NCBI GenBank assembly: GCA_002346435.1
Contig: DDZT01000095.1
Location: forward strand, 1-7,692
Direction: 5' to 3'
Length of the DNA: 7,692 nt
From: Anaerolineales bacterium UBA3001
Lineage (GTDB): Bacteria; Chloroflexota; Anaerolineae; Anaerolineales; UBA11657
The notes under the pieces were generated by a model. The model saw nothing but the letters and a program-made list of their open reading frames with translations, was not told the DNA's origin and made no database searches. A program made the translations under genes and the position numbers. Every line of letters begins with the position of its first letter. Position 1 is the stretch's first letter. Below are positions 1 to 5,472 of this stretch, in pieces.

Positions 1-2
1 CA

Positions 3-31
3 TATAAGGGTGTGCCAAAACTAGCCTTATA
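3..31. repeat. Inverted repeat at left window edge
   Basis: Seven-base perfect arms TATAAGG (3-9) and CCTTATA (25-31) are separated by 15 nt. They lie 55 nt beyond the stop of the FkbM gene, in a non-coding stretch (1-85) where I see no gene. The pair could form a hairpin ending the left-block transcript, but no clear T-tract follows the arm on the minus strand, so the terminator role is weak and chance is possible. Confidence 0.2.
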
Positions 32-85
32 AAATAGAGAAACATTTGAGCCGGGTGGGGCTTGATAGAATAGTTGCATTCAATT

Positions 86-991
86 TTAATAATTCGATAT
101 CGACTTCAAATATTTTTTGCTAATAAATATAAAATCTACTATTCCATCATGCTCTTGACTTGCAATTGCAGGCACAAGATCATCGCCATCGTGGAGAAAA
201 GGCAAATACCCATACTCAACTATTTGTGTTAGCAATTCTTTGTCCGTCCTTCCGCTAATATGCTGAGTGTTGCTTCCGGCCTCACAAATTATTAAGTCAA
301 TTTTTCGCTGAGATAGCATTATGGTTGCACCCTGAAGAACCAAGAAATGAGCACCCTCTACATCGATCTTCAGCAATTTGATTTTCTCAATATCGTTAGT
401 TGTACATACTGCATCAAGTGTTTGGCATTTTACTTTGATTTGCTCGTGTTTTTCTGAACTCCAGGTGTGGCCCTTTGCAATAATACTGTGACCCTCGCTA
501 GAGTTTGGGTTTAGGTGTAATGTCGTGTTGTTCTGTTTGTCAGATAGTGCAATAGGCAGTGTTTCGCAATTTAATATTTTATTTCGTGAGATATTGTTTT
601 GCAATATCCTGTAATTGTCTCTATCCGGTTCAAATGCGTAAACTGTACCATTGTCTCCACACAGATGAGAGAAATGGATAGTGTGTCGTCCTATATGTGC
701 GCCGACATCAAATACAGTATCTCCATTTGTGATGTGTGACTGTGCCACATGCAACCACGGTTCAAGATTGCTATTGGCTAGAGGATAGGTTTGAAGCTCA
801 CGCAAATCCCCTGAGACGCGAGTAATGTATGTGTAGGGACACATTTTGTGCTGATAAGATATTGATTTACCTGTAAGTACTGATTGAAATAAACGCAGTA
901 CTATATTGTTCCCACGGTTTTTTATCAGGATACCGAGAATGACATTTACGAAAGTGTTAATTGATGTTATTGTTATTACCCAGATTGACAT
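86..991 (-). CDS. FkbM-family SAM-dependent methyltransferase
   Basis: This 301-residue protein is a class I methyltransferase of the FkbM (Methyltransf_21) type, a family that usually O-methylates sugars, polyketides or other small or surface-linked acceptors. The SAM-binding motif I, VFDVGAHIG, is at residues 93-101. The acidic end of strand 2 is EPD (121-123), and the family motif KIDVEGAHFLVLQGA spans 208-222. The N-terminal 25 residues are hydrophobic and could anchor or extend the fold. The start is an ATG with AAGG about 10 nt upstream. Only 12 nt separate it from the stop of the upstream lipoprotein gene, so the two are probably cotranscribed. The stop is TAA. The family call is secure. 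The acceptor substrate cannot be read from sequence; a cell-surface glycan is a guess from the neighbouring lipoproteins. Confidence 0.9.
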   Translation of the reverse strand: MSIWVITITSINTFVNVILGILIKNRGNNIVLRLFQSVLTGKSISYQHKMCPYTYITRVSGDLRELQTYPLANSNLEPWLHVAQSHITNGDTVFDVGAHIGRHTIHFSHLCGDNGTVYAFEPDRDNYRILQNNISRNKILNCETLPIALSDKQNNTTLHLNPNSSEGHSIIAKGHTWSSEKHEQIKVKCQTLDAVCTTNDIEKIKLLKIDVEGAHFLVLQGATIMLSQRKIDLIICEAGSNTQHISGRTDKELLTQIVEYGYLPFLHDGDDLVPAIASQEHDGIVDFIFISKKYLKSISNY

Positions 992-1003
992 TTGGCTGAG
1001 ACC

Positions 1004-2266
1004 TTATTTGTATGTCAAGCTAGCTACTGTGTCAGCAACGACTTTAGCTAAAATGGGCATCGCTTCATTCCACGAAATTCCGTAAACATGCTGAAAAATC
1101 TGATTAAACTCTTTTTCTTTCACTTCGCCCACACTATATAACGCAGCGCGCGTATTCAAACCCATAGATGATGTTGGTCCACCAATAGCACTTAGTGCTT
1201 CAACAGTCAAATAACCTATCGTATAACCGAGGGCATATTCTGGGCTTTTCCCTGGCAAACAATCTGTATCCCTGTAAAAATCAAGAATTGCATCAGCAGA
1301 GTAATCATTAAAGCCCTCAACAGGATGGCCTTTAACCTGCATTTCACGTAGTTGTAAGTACTTTTCTAAGCTATCCGAACCCACCGCAAGTCCTGCGAAA
1401 TGAGCCTGACCTTCGCCGAGCCAACATGCTGACGGCATAGTCTGGTGTCCTCTATTAGGGTCTTTTGCTCCTATCCATGGAGCGGCTTGGACCGCATGAG
1501 TATATTCATGGATTTGTAACGGCCCAAAACGGTATGGGTCCGAAGCATCTGGTGGATAAATGCCCACGACACCTACACCTGTGTTAGCGCCAAAAATACC
1601 TGAATTAGCTCCAGTACAAGCTTGAGGAATATGTTGGCAAGGAGCATCTACCGATCTCTCCATACCTTTAGAATAAAAGGGCATCTCCTTAAATTTTGAA
1701 ACCGCCCAAGGCTTGTCCTCAAAATTATATAAGAAGGCAAAATATTCAGGCGGCTGAGGAAATTGCGCCCAGAAAGCTATTGCATTTCTAAAGGCATCTT
1801 CATTTTCGTTGTAATATGGTGTGGTACTAGGTCCAACAAGTACTTTTAACTCTACTAAGGAACGCGAATCTTCATAGTTTGACCTAACTTCATTTTTAGC
1901 ACTCTCCCATACAATTCGGGGTATCTCTTCCTTTAAGGTAACTATATTAGAAAAGTCAATTGGAGACACAAAGGGAGTAGAAGTCTGAGTCGGCATATGT
2001 GTAGCAGTCTGGGTAGGCTCATTCGTAGAAGTCCAGGTTGGCGTATCAGTGGTAATAACAGTTGGAACTACTGTAGCAGTATCAGTTGGAACTACTGTGC
2101 TAGTATCAGTTGATGCCTGTACAGCAGTACCGATAGATACTATTGCTTCTGTTGCTGGGAAGTCCGTCGCAGTTTTTGCAGGTGGAGTTTGCTCCGGATT
2201 ATCTAAACCGTACCCACATCCAGTCAAGAATGAAACGATTGCCAGAATCAATAATTTGTTTTTCAT
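1004..2266 (-). CDS. Lipoprotein with gluzincin-like HExxH metalloprotease domain
   Basis: This 420-residue protein has a type II signal peptide: Lys-rich start, hydrophobic core, then lipobox LTGC with the lipidated Cys at 17. Residues 20-102 form a Thr/Pro-rich linker with 8-residue repeats (TDTSTVVP, TDTATVVP). The rest is a folded domain with HEYTH at 253-257, and WLGEGQAHF at 282-290 would supply the third zinc ligand, Glu285, in the manner of peptidase-MA (gluzincin) enzymes. Predicted role: a zinc peptidase held on the outer face of the membrane by a flexible stalk. Seen: lipobox, linker, HExxH and downstream EG motif. Inferred: zinc binding and proteolysis; the substrate is unknown. 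Cys210, Cys217, Cys281 and Cys336 could form disulfides, which fits export. Upstream is an 87-nt gap holding a palindrome; downstream is the methyltransferase. The stop is TAA. Confidence 0.8.
   Translation of the reverse strand: MKNKLLILAIVSFLTGCGYGLDNPEQTPPAKTATDFPATEAIVSIGTAVQASTDTSTVVPTDTATVVPTVITTDTPTWTSTNEPTQTATHMPTQTSTPFVSPIDFSNIVTLKEEIPRIVWESAKNEVRSNYEDSRSLVELKVLVGPSTTPYYNENEDAFRNAIAFWAQFPQPPEYFAFLYNFEDKPWAVSKFKEMPFYSKGMERSVDAPCQHIPQACTGANSGIFGANTGVGVVGIYPPDASDPYRFGPLQIHEYTHAVQAAPWIGAKDPNRGHQTMPSACWLGEGQAHFAGLAVGSDSLEKYLQLREMQVKGHPVEGFNDYSADAILDFYRDTDCLPGKSPEYALGYTIGYLTVEALSAIGGPTSSMGLNTRAALYSVGEVKEKEFNQIFQHVYGISWNEAMPILAKVVADTVASLTYK
2059..2112 (-). repeat. 24-bp tandem repeat coding the Thr/Pro stalk
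   Basis: On the plus strand, CAGTTGGAACTACTGT occurs at 2059-2074 and again at 2083-2098, and the first six bases recur at 2107-2112, giving a strict 24-bp period. On the coding strand it encodes an 8-residue unit, TDT(S/A)TVVP, inside the lipoprotein linker. The near-identity at the DNA level suggests recent duplication by slippage, so stalk length may vary between strains. Confidence 0.7.
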
Positions 2267-2305
2267 AAAATGATTTGTTCCAATGGTTCCTTACGCCTAT
2301 AACCG

Positions 2306-2321
2306 ATATTGCAATATTATA
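2306..2321 (-). promoter_or_regulatory. Candidate -10 overlapping a 12-bp palindrome
   Basis: In the 87-nt gap before the gluzincin-like lipoprotein, the minus strand carries TATAAT (2321-2316), overlapping a perfect 12-bp palindrome ATATTGCAATAT (2306-2317). The -10 would place a transcript start about 40 nt before the ATG at 2266. No convincing -35 lies 16-18 nt upstream. The palindrome could be an operator, or simply AT-rich chance. Confidence 0.25.
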
Positions 2322-2353
2322 TAACTACTGTTGGCTATTTATTTCACCTGAAA

Positions 2354-2563
2354 CTACTTGCATCCGAATCTGCGTAAGGGTATAGCAGAATTCTTGTATG
2401 CTAACAGGTCGACCAAAGTGACGTTTCTAATCTCAGTCTTGCCCTGTTCGTTTTCTGTATATATTGCAAAGTGGCGGAGTTTATTTCGATAACAGGGTTC
2501 TGTGTCAGGTGGTGATACCTGATTGGTAGCGAATAACTCAACAGTAGTAGGGAGGTTGTTCAT
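2354..2563 (-). CDS. Hypothetical 69-residue protein
   Basis: I do not recognise this protein. It is 69 residues long, soluble by composition, with no signal peptide or membrane segment and two cysteines (23 and 68). The basic C-terminus reads PLRRFGCK. The case for a real gene is the strong ribosome binding site GGAAGG about 8 nt before the ATG, and the ATGA overlap with a 24-codon ORF ending at 2560, which suggests translational coupling. It sits between two metalloprotease-like lipoprotein genes on the same strand, 87 nt before the next one. The stop is TAG. It could be a small accessory factor or a remnant of a longer gene: its frame stays open about 70 nt upstream of the ATG, but without another ATG start. 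Confidence 0.5.
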   Translation of the reverse strand: MNNLPTTVELFATNQVSPPDTEPCYRNKLRHFAIYTENEQGKTEIRNVTLVDLLAYKNSAIPLRRFGCK

Positions 2564-2634
2564 GATACACCTTCCAATACAGCCTCTAAGTTTTGATGTT
2601 TTGCGCCGATGAATTTGCGCTTTAGAACACGCAT
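2560..2634 (-). CDS. Possible 24-residue leader or small protein
   Basis: An ATG at 2634 opens a 24-codon frame, mostly basic at the N-terminus (MRVLKRKF...) and ending ...EAVLEGVS before TGA. The stop overlaps the next start as ATGA (2560-2563), an arrangement typical of translational coupling. A GAGG element lies about 13 nt upstream, longer than ideal. It starts 19 nt after the stop of the metzincin-like lipoprotein. Its function is unknown. It may be a genuine microprotein, a leader peptide that exposes the ribosome binding site of the 69-residue gene, or chance. Confidence 0.3.
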   Translation of the reverse strand: MRVLKRKFIGAKHQNLEAVLEGVS

Positions 2635-2653
2635 ACTATTTTGTGCCTCAGAT

Positions 2654-3637
2654 CTACTCTTTTTTTCCATAAATTGCCTGGAAAGCGAGAATGTCATAAT
2701 CTGTGTAAAAAGTTGGAGTATTTCCTAATGCTGTTTCGTAGGCCATCAAGGTTTGTCCTATGTGTGCTGTTTCATCACCATATTCTTCCGTCGAGCCAAC
2801 GCAATCGCCATCGCTGTCATCAAACGGATGTTCAAGTGCTAAAATATGACCTAACTCATGCAGAAATTGGTGCGCGTCTAGATCATAGGCATCATTAAGC
2901 GCCAAAACATATTCATCACCATCTACAGTTTCTGAAGCAAAACCATAGAGATCGTCATCGTTATCGTTATATAAAATTATTATGAAATCTGCTGTCGATC
3001 TTACGTCTACCTGTACGAGGTCTATAGCAATTAGCTCATTAAGTTGGCTAATTAAAACATTGTATTGGTTTATAACCTTTCGATCAAATGGGACAGCATC
3101 TAGTTCTCTGTATTCCATACCACTCTCTTCTTCTTCGAGCTCATAGCTCGCATCATTTTGTTCGATGTAATAGTAAAGCTCTGTTTCATCACCTAATTCT
3201 TCTAACGCTTCTTCCGCCCAATCAGGTTGAATAAGTGACTCAACCCATTTTTCCGAATCTGAATCAAGATCGTGGCATTCGTCCTCAAAGCTAAAGACGG
3301 TTGGTGCTGGATCGGTCTCTGATATATGCCTCACCTGAGTAACTGCATCTGTTGGTTCTGCTGTGGCAGTGCCAGTTGCAGGGGGTGGCAGGGTACTTGT
3401 GGGCTTCCGTTCGGTAGTCGATGGTTCCGTTAGCGAGGATTGCGGCATAGTCGAAGCAGGTACGAGTGCGGTGGGGATGATGACCGTAGGTGTAGCGAGA
3501 CCCTCGCCCGTGGCAGTCACTCGAAGTGGCTCTGCAGTGGCGATTGAGTTCTTTACGACAGTTTCCGTTACCATTGCGGAACATGCGGCAAGTAGTAGGC
3601 TGGAAGCCACGATAAATTTAGTTGATTTACCAGTCAT
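2654..3637 (-). CDS. Lipoprotein with metzincin (M10/serralysin-like) metalloprotease domain
   Basis: This 327-residue protein has a signal peptide ending in lipobox LAAC (lipid-bearing Cys19). Residues 20-115 form a low-complexity Thr/Pro/Ala linker, and a very acidic segment covers about 118-182. The catalytic domain follows. HELGHILALEH at 260-270 fits the metzincin signature HExxHxxxxxH (His260, Glu261, His264, His270). TLMAY at 296-300 places Met298 as the Met-turn, and DILAFQAIYG (315-324) resembles the helix that closes M10 serralysin and matrixin domains. Predicted role: a zinc endopeptidase tethered outside the cell. The acidic segment might bind calcium or act as a pro-region; that is inference. 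The ATG lies only 24 nt beyond the tRNA-Cys 3' end, with no strong ribosome binding site and no separate promoter seen. The stop is TAG. Confidence 0.85.
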   Translation of the reverse strand: MTGKSTKFIVASSLLLAACSAMVTETVVKNSIATAEPLRVTATGEGLATPTVIIPTALVPASTMPQSSLTEPSTTERKPTSTLPPPATGTATAEPTDAVTQVRHISETDPAPTVFSFEDECHDLDSDSEKWVESLIQPDWAEEALEELGDETELYYYIEQNDASYELEEEESGMEYRELDAVPFDRKVINQYNVLISQLNELIAIDLVQVDVRSTADFIIILYNDNDDDLYGFASETVDGDEYVLALNDAYDLDAHQFLHELGHILALEHPFDDSDGDCVGSTEEYGDETAHIGQTLMAYETALGNTPTFYTDYDILAFQAIYGKKE

Positions 3638-3661
3638 TTTTCGCGGTACTAAATGAAACAG

Positions 3662-3733
3662 AGGCGACGGCGGGATTCGAACCCGCGAATAAGGGCTTTG
3701 CAGGCCCCTGCCTTACCACTTGGCCACGTCGCC
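3662..3733 (-). tRNA. tRNA-Cys (anticodon GCA)
   Basis: This is a 72-nt cloverleaf with acceptor GGCGACG / CGTCGCC, D-stem GCC/GGC, anticodon loop CTGCAAA (anticodon at 3701-3699) and T-arm CGGGTTCGAATCCCG. Discriminator base 73 is U, as expected for tRNA-Cys. CCA is not encoded. It is the last tRNA of a Phe-Gly-Cys cluster and lies 30 nt after tRNA-Gly. Confidence 0.97.
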
Positions 3734-3763
3734 GTAGAAGGTCTGCTAGATTAAGTTTTGTAG

Positions 3764-3835
<72 letters not shown>

Positions 3836-3859
3836 AATAAAGATTATAAAATTTAGAAG

Positions 3860-3932
3860 TGCCGAGGCCCAGACTTGAACTGGGGACCCACGCCTTTTCA
3901 GGGCGTTGCTCTACCAACTGAGCTACCTCGGC
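3860..3932 (-). tRNA. tRNA-Phe (anticodon GAA)
   Basis: This is a 73-nt cloverleaf with acceptor GCCGAGG / CCTCGGC, D-stem GCTC/GAGC, anticodon stem ACGCC/GGCGT, loop CTGAAAA (anticodon at 3899-3897) and T-stem CCCAG/CTGGG with loop TTCAAGT. The discriminator is A. CCA is not encoded. It is the first gene of the minus-strand tRNA cluster, with its 5' end 10 nt downstream of a consensus-like -10 box. Confidence 0.97.
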
Positions 3933-3942
3933 GCCTCGGGCA

Positions 3943-3971
3943 ATTCTAGACGTGTGCTGAAAGGTTGTCAA
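3943..3971 (-). promoter_or_regulatory. Sigma-70-type promoter of the tRNA Phe-Gly-Cys cluster
   Basis: On the minus strand a perfect -35, TTGACA (3971-3966), is followed after exactly 17 nt by -10 TAGAAT (3948-3943). The predicted start is about 4-5 nt before tRNA-Phe, leaving a very short leader. This is the strongest promoter in the window and may also drive the lipoprotein genes beyond tRNA-Cys. Confidence 0.8.
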
Positions 3972-4015
3972 GCACAAGTAATGTAAACATAACATTCGAA
4001 GTAGCCGATAAAGAC

Positions 4016-4045
4016 TTGACGTAATAGGTAAATTTAGCTTATGCT
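4016..4045 (+). promoter_or_regulatory. Sigma-70-type promoter of selC
   Basis: The -35 TTGACG (4016-4021) and -10 TATGCT (4040-4045) are separated by 18 nt. The expected start, about 7 nt on, falls at or just before the first G of the selenocysteine tRNA at 4053, so the primary 5' end could nearly coincide with the mature one. It points away from the tRNA-Phe promoter; the two -35 boxes are 44 nt apart. Confidence 0.65.
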
Positions 4046-4052
4046 TTACTGT

Positions 4053-4147
4053 GGGGATGGTTGAGTCCCGGTGGGCTCTGCGGTCTTCAAAACCGTTGGT
4101 GGGTCGTTTGTGCGAGCCACGGTGGGTTCGACTCCCATTCATCCCTG
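4053..4147 (+). tRNA. selC: tRNA-Sec (anticodon UCA), selenocysteine tRNA
   Basis: This 95-nt gene has the bacterial tRNA-Sec plan. The acceptor is 8 bp, GGGGATGG (4053-4060) with TCATCCCT (4139-4146), including G-U at the first and last pairs. The D-arm has the unusual 6-bp stem GAGTCC/GGGCTC and 4-nt loop CGGT. The anticodon loop CTTCAAA (4085-4091) puts UCA at 4087-4089. A long extra arm, GTGGGTCG (4099-4106) and CGAGCCAC (4113-4120), pairs with one G-G mismatch around a 6-nt loop. The 5-bp T-stem is GTGGG/CCCAT around TTCGACT. Discriminator G73 is at 4147, and no CCA is encoded. The 8+5 acceptor/T helix, the D-arm and G73 all match the E. coli selC layout, so this is not a suppressor or decayed tRNA-Ser. 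It reads UGA as selenocysteine together with SelA, SelB and SelD, none of which is in the window. Confidence 0.96.
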
Positions 4148-4152
4148 CTTCT

Positions 4153-4180
4153 TCTGATAATTTTAATCTAATGTATCAGA
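4153..4180 (+). repeat. Inverted repeat downstream of selC
   Basis: Perfect 7-base arms TCTGATA (4153-4159) and TATCAGA (4174-4180) flank a 14-nt AT-rich loop, 5 nt after the selC discriminator. A hairpin here could help end or process the selC transcript. There is no T-run after it and the stem is AT-rich, so a classical intrinsic terminator is not supported. The rest of the gap to 4248 holds no clear promoter or ribosome binding site. Confidence 0.25.
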
Positions 4181-4248
4181 TGTACACTACTATATGTACT
4201 ATGTGCGCAACAATATAACAAAAAATAACGTATCGACAACTAATTAAT

Positions 4249-5472
4249 ATGAATGAAAATCTACTTGATGAAACTAATTTAGGGGACGTATCGACCGAAG
4301 CTGTGGTAGATATTGTTTCTGATGTCATGGATGTAGTCAATATAGTAGTAGGTAAAGGTAACGAGCTTTTCCGTATACGAGGCAGATTGTTTGTTGAATC
4401 TGATGAGGCCTATGACAGACTGGCTGCGGCTATGGGTCGTATAGGACTTACCCCACTCTTCAGGATTGAAAAGAGCGATGATCTTGTAATCGTTATCCGA
4501 AGTTCGCCTGATGAAAAGACAGGAAATCCATTATTGAACATTTTGTTGTTTGCGATTACGTTAGTTACGGTGCTTTATGCAGGAAGTATGCACAGTAGCG
4601 AGTCGATTGAGATCCTGAGAGGCGCTGATTTCACCGATGGGAATAGTAGTGCTTTGCTTATCCTGAAGGTCTTATGGACGGGATGGCCATTTGCCCTGAG
4701 TCTGTTGGGAATATTGTTGGCACATGAGATGGGGCATTATATTGCAGCTCGTAAGCATGGAGCATCAGTCACTTTGCCTTATTTCATACCATTTCCGAGC
4801 GGATTTTTGGGTACCATGGGTGCTGTAATTCAAATGAAAGGTGCTATACGCAATAAAAGAGTGCTATTAGACATAGCGCTATCTGGCCCATTAGCAGGAC
4901 TAGCAGTTGCCATACCTGTCGTAGTTATAGGGTTGCATTTGTCAGAGGTAGGTCCTGTGCCCGTCAGTGGGTTCCAATTAGAGGGCAATTCCATTATGTA
5001 TCTTGCTGCAAAGTATTTGGTGTTTGGAGAATTGCTTCCTAAACCCTTAGACTATGGTCAAGTTCCTGCAGTTATTCATTGGGTTGTATTTTTTTTCACA
5101 GGCAATCCGGGTCCTGGTGGTGGTACTGACGTTTTTATTCATCCTGTGGCGTTGGCTGGCTGGGCTGGTATGCTTGTGACTGGATTGAATCTTATTCCGG
5201 TGGGTCAGTTAGACGGCGGGCATATTTTGTACGTATTATTTGGTAAATCGGCAAAAACCTTGCGGCCTCTTGTTATTGCTTTATTAGTTGGATTGGGTTT
5301 TGTCTGGTCAGGATGGTGGATATGGGCTGTTTTACTATATGTATTCGGCCAAAGTCATCCGGAAGTACTTGATGAAATTACTGAATTAGATGATTATCGA
5401 AGATCACTTGCTTTCACTGCATTGGTCTTGTTTTTTCTTTTGATTGTGCCAGTGCCTCTTACTGTGTACTAG
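4249..5472 (+). CDS. M50 / EGY-like site-2 intramembrane metalloprotease
   Basis: This 407-residue membrane protein belongs to the site-2 protease family, in the branch resembling plant and cyanobacterial EGY proteins. Residues 1-90 are soluble and carry GNELFRIRGRLFVE at 37-50. Hydrophobic segments then begin near 95-112 and 146-165. The zinc site is HEMGH at 159-163 within a membrane helix, followed by GFLGTMGAVIQM (185-196) and SGPLAG (212-217). The second active-site motif NLIPVGQLDGG (314-324) contributes Asp322. Two or three more helices follow to the C-terminus. All catalytic residues are present, so it should cleave transmembrane substrates such as anti-sigma factors or other helices within the bilayer; the substrate is unknown. 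The gene begins 101 nt after selC without a clear Shine-Dalgarno sequence. It ends in TAG, overlapping the 3' end of the convergent MoeA-PBP gene by 14 bp. Confidence 0.9.
   Translation: MNENLLDETNLGDVSTEAVVDIVSDVMDVVNIVVGKGNELFRIRGRLFVESDEAYDRLAAAMGRIGLTPLFRIEKSDDLVIVIRSSPDEKTGNPLLNILLFAITLVTVLYAGSMHSSESIEILRGADFTDGNSSALLILKVLWTGWPFALSLLGILLAHEMGHYIAARKHGASVTLPYFIPFPSGFLGTMGAVIQMKGAIRNKRVLLDIALSGPLAGLAVAIPVVVIGLHLSEVGPVPVSGFQLEGNSIMYLAAKYLVFGELLPKPLDYGQVPAVIHWVVFFFTGNPGPGGGTDVFIHPVALAGWAGMLVTGLNLIPVGQLDGGHILYVLFGKSAKTLRPLVIALLVGLGFVWSGWWIWAVLLYVFGQSHPEVLDEITELDDYRRSLAFTALVLFFLLIVPVPLTVY

Noticed and set aside
2401..2563. UGA readthrough of the 24-codon ORF as a selenoprotein
   Set aside because: The frame stays open for 53 codons after the TGA, but that stretch is out of frame with the better-supported 69-residue gene. 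I see no SECIS-like hairpin and no CxxU-type context, and the ATGA overlap explains the TGA.
1004..3637. Plus-strand ORFs opposite both lipoprotein genes
   Set aside because: They are mirror images of the repetitive Thr/Pro linkers and acidic stretches, with no ribosome binding sites or recognisable domains; the minus-strand frames carry lipoboxes and zinc motifs.
4148..4248. Promoter for the M50 gene (TATAAC at 4214-4219)
   Set aside because: There is no acceptable -35 at 16-18 nt, and the region is so AT-rich that a -10-like match is expected by chance.
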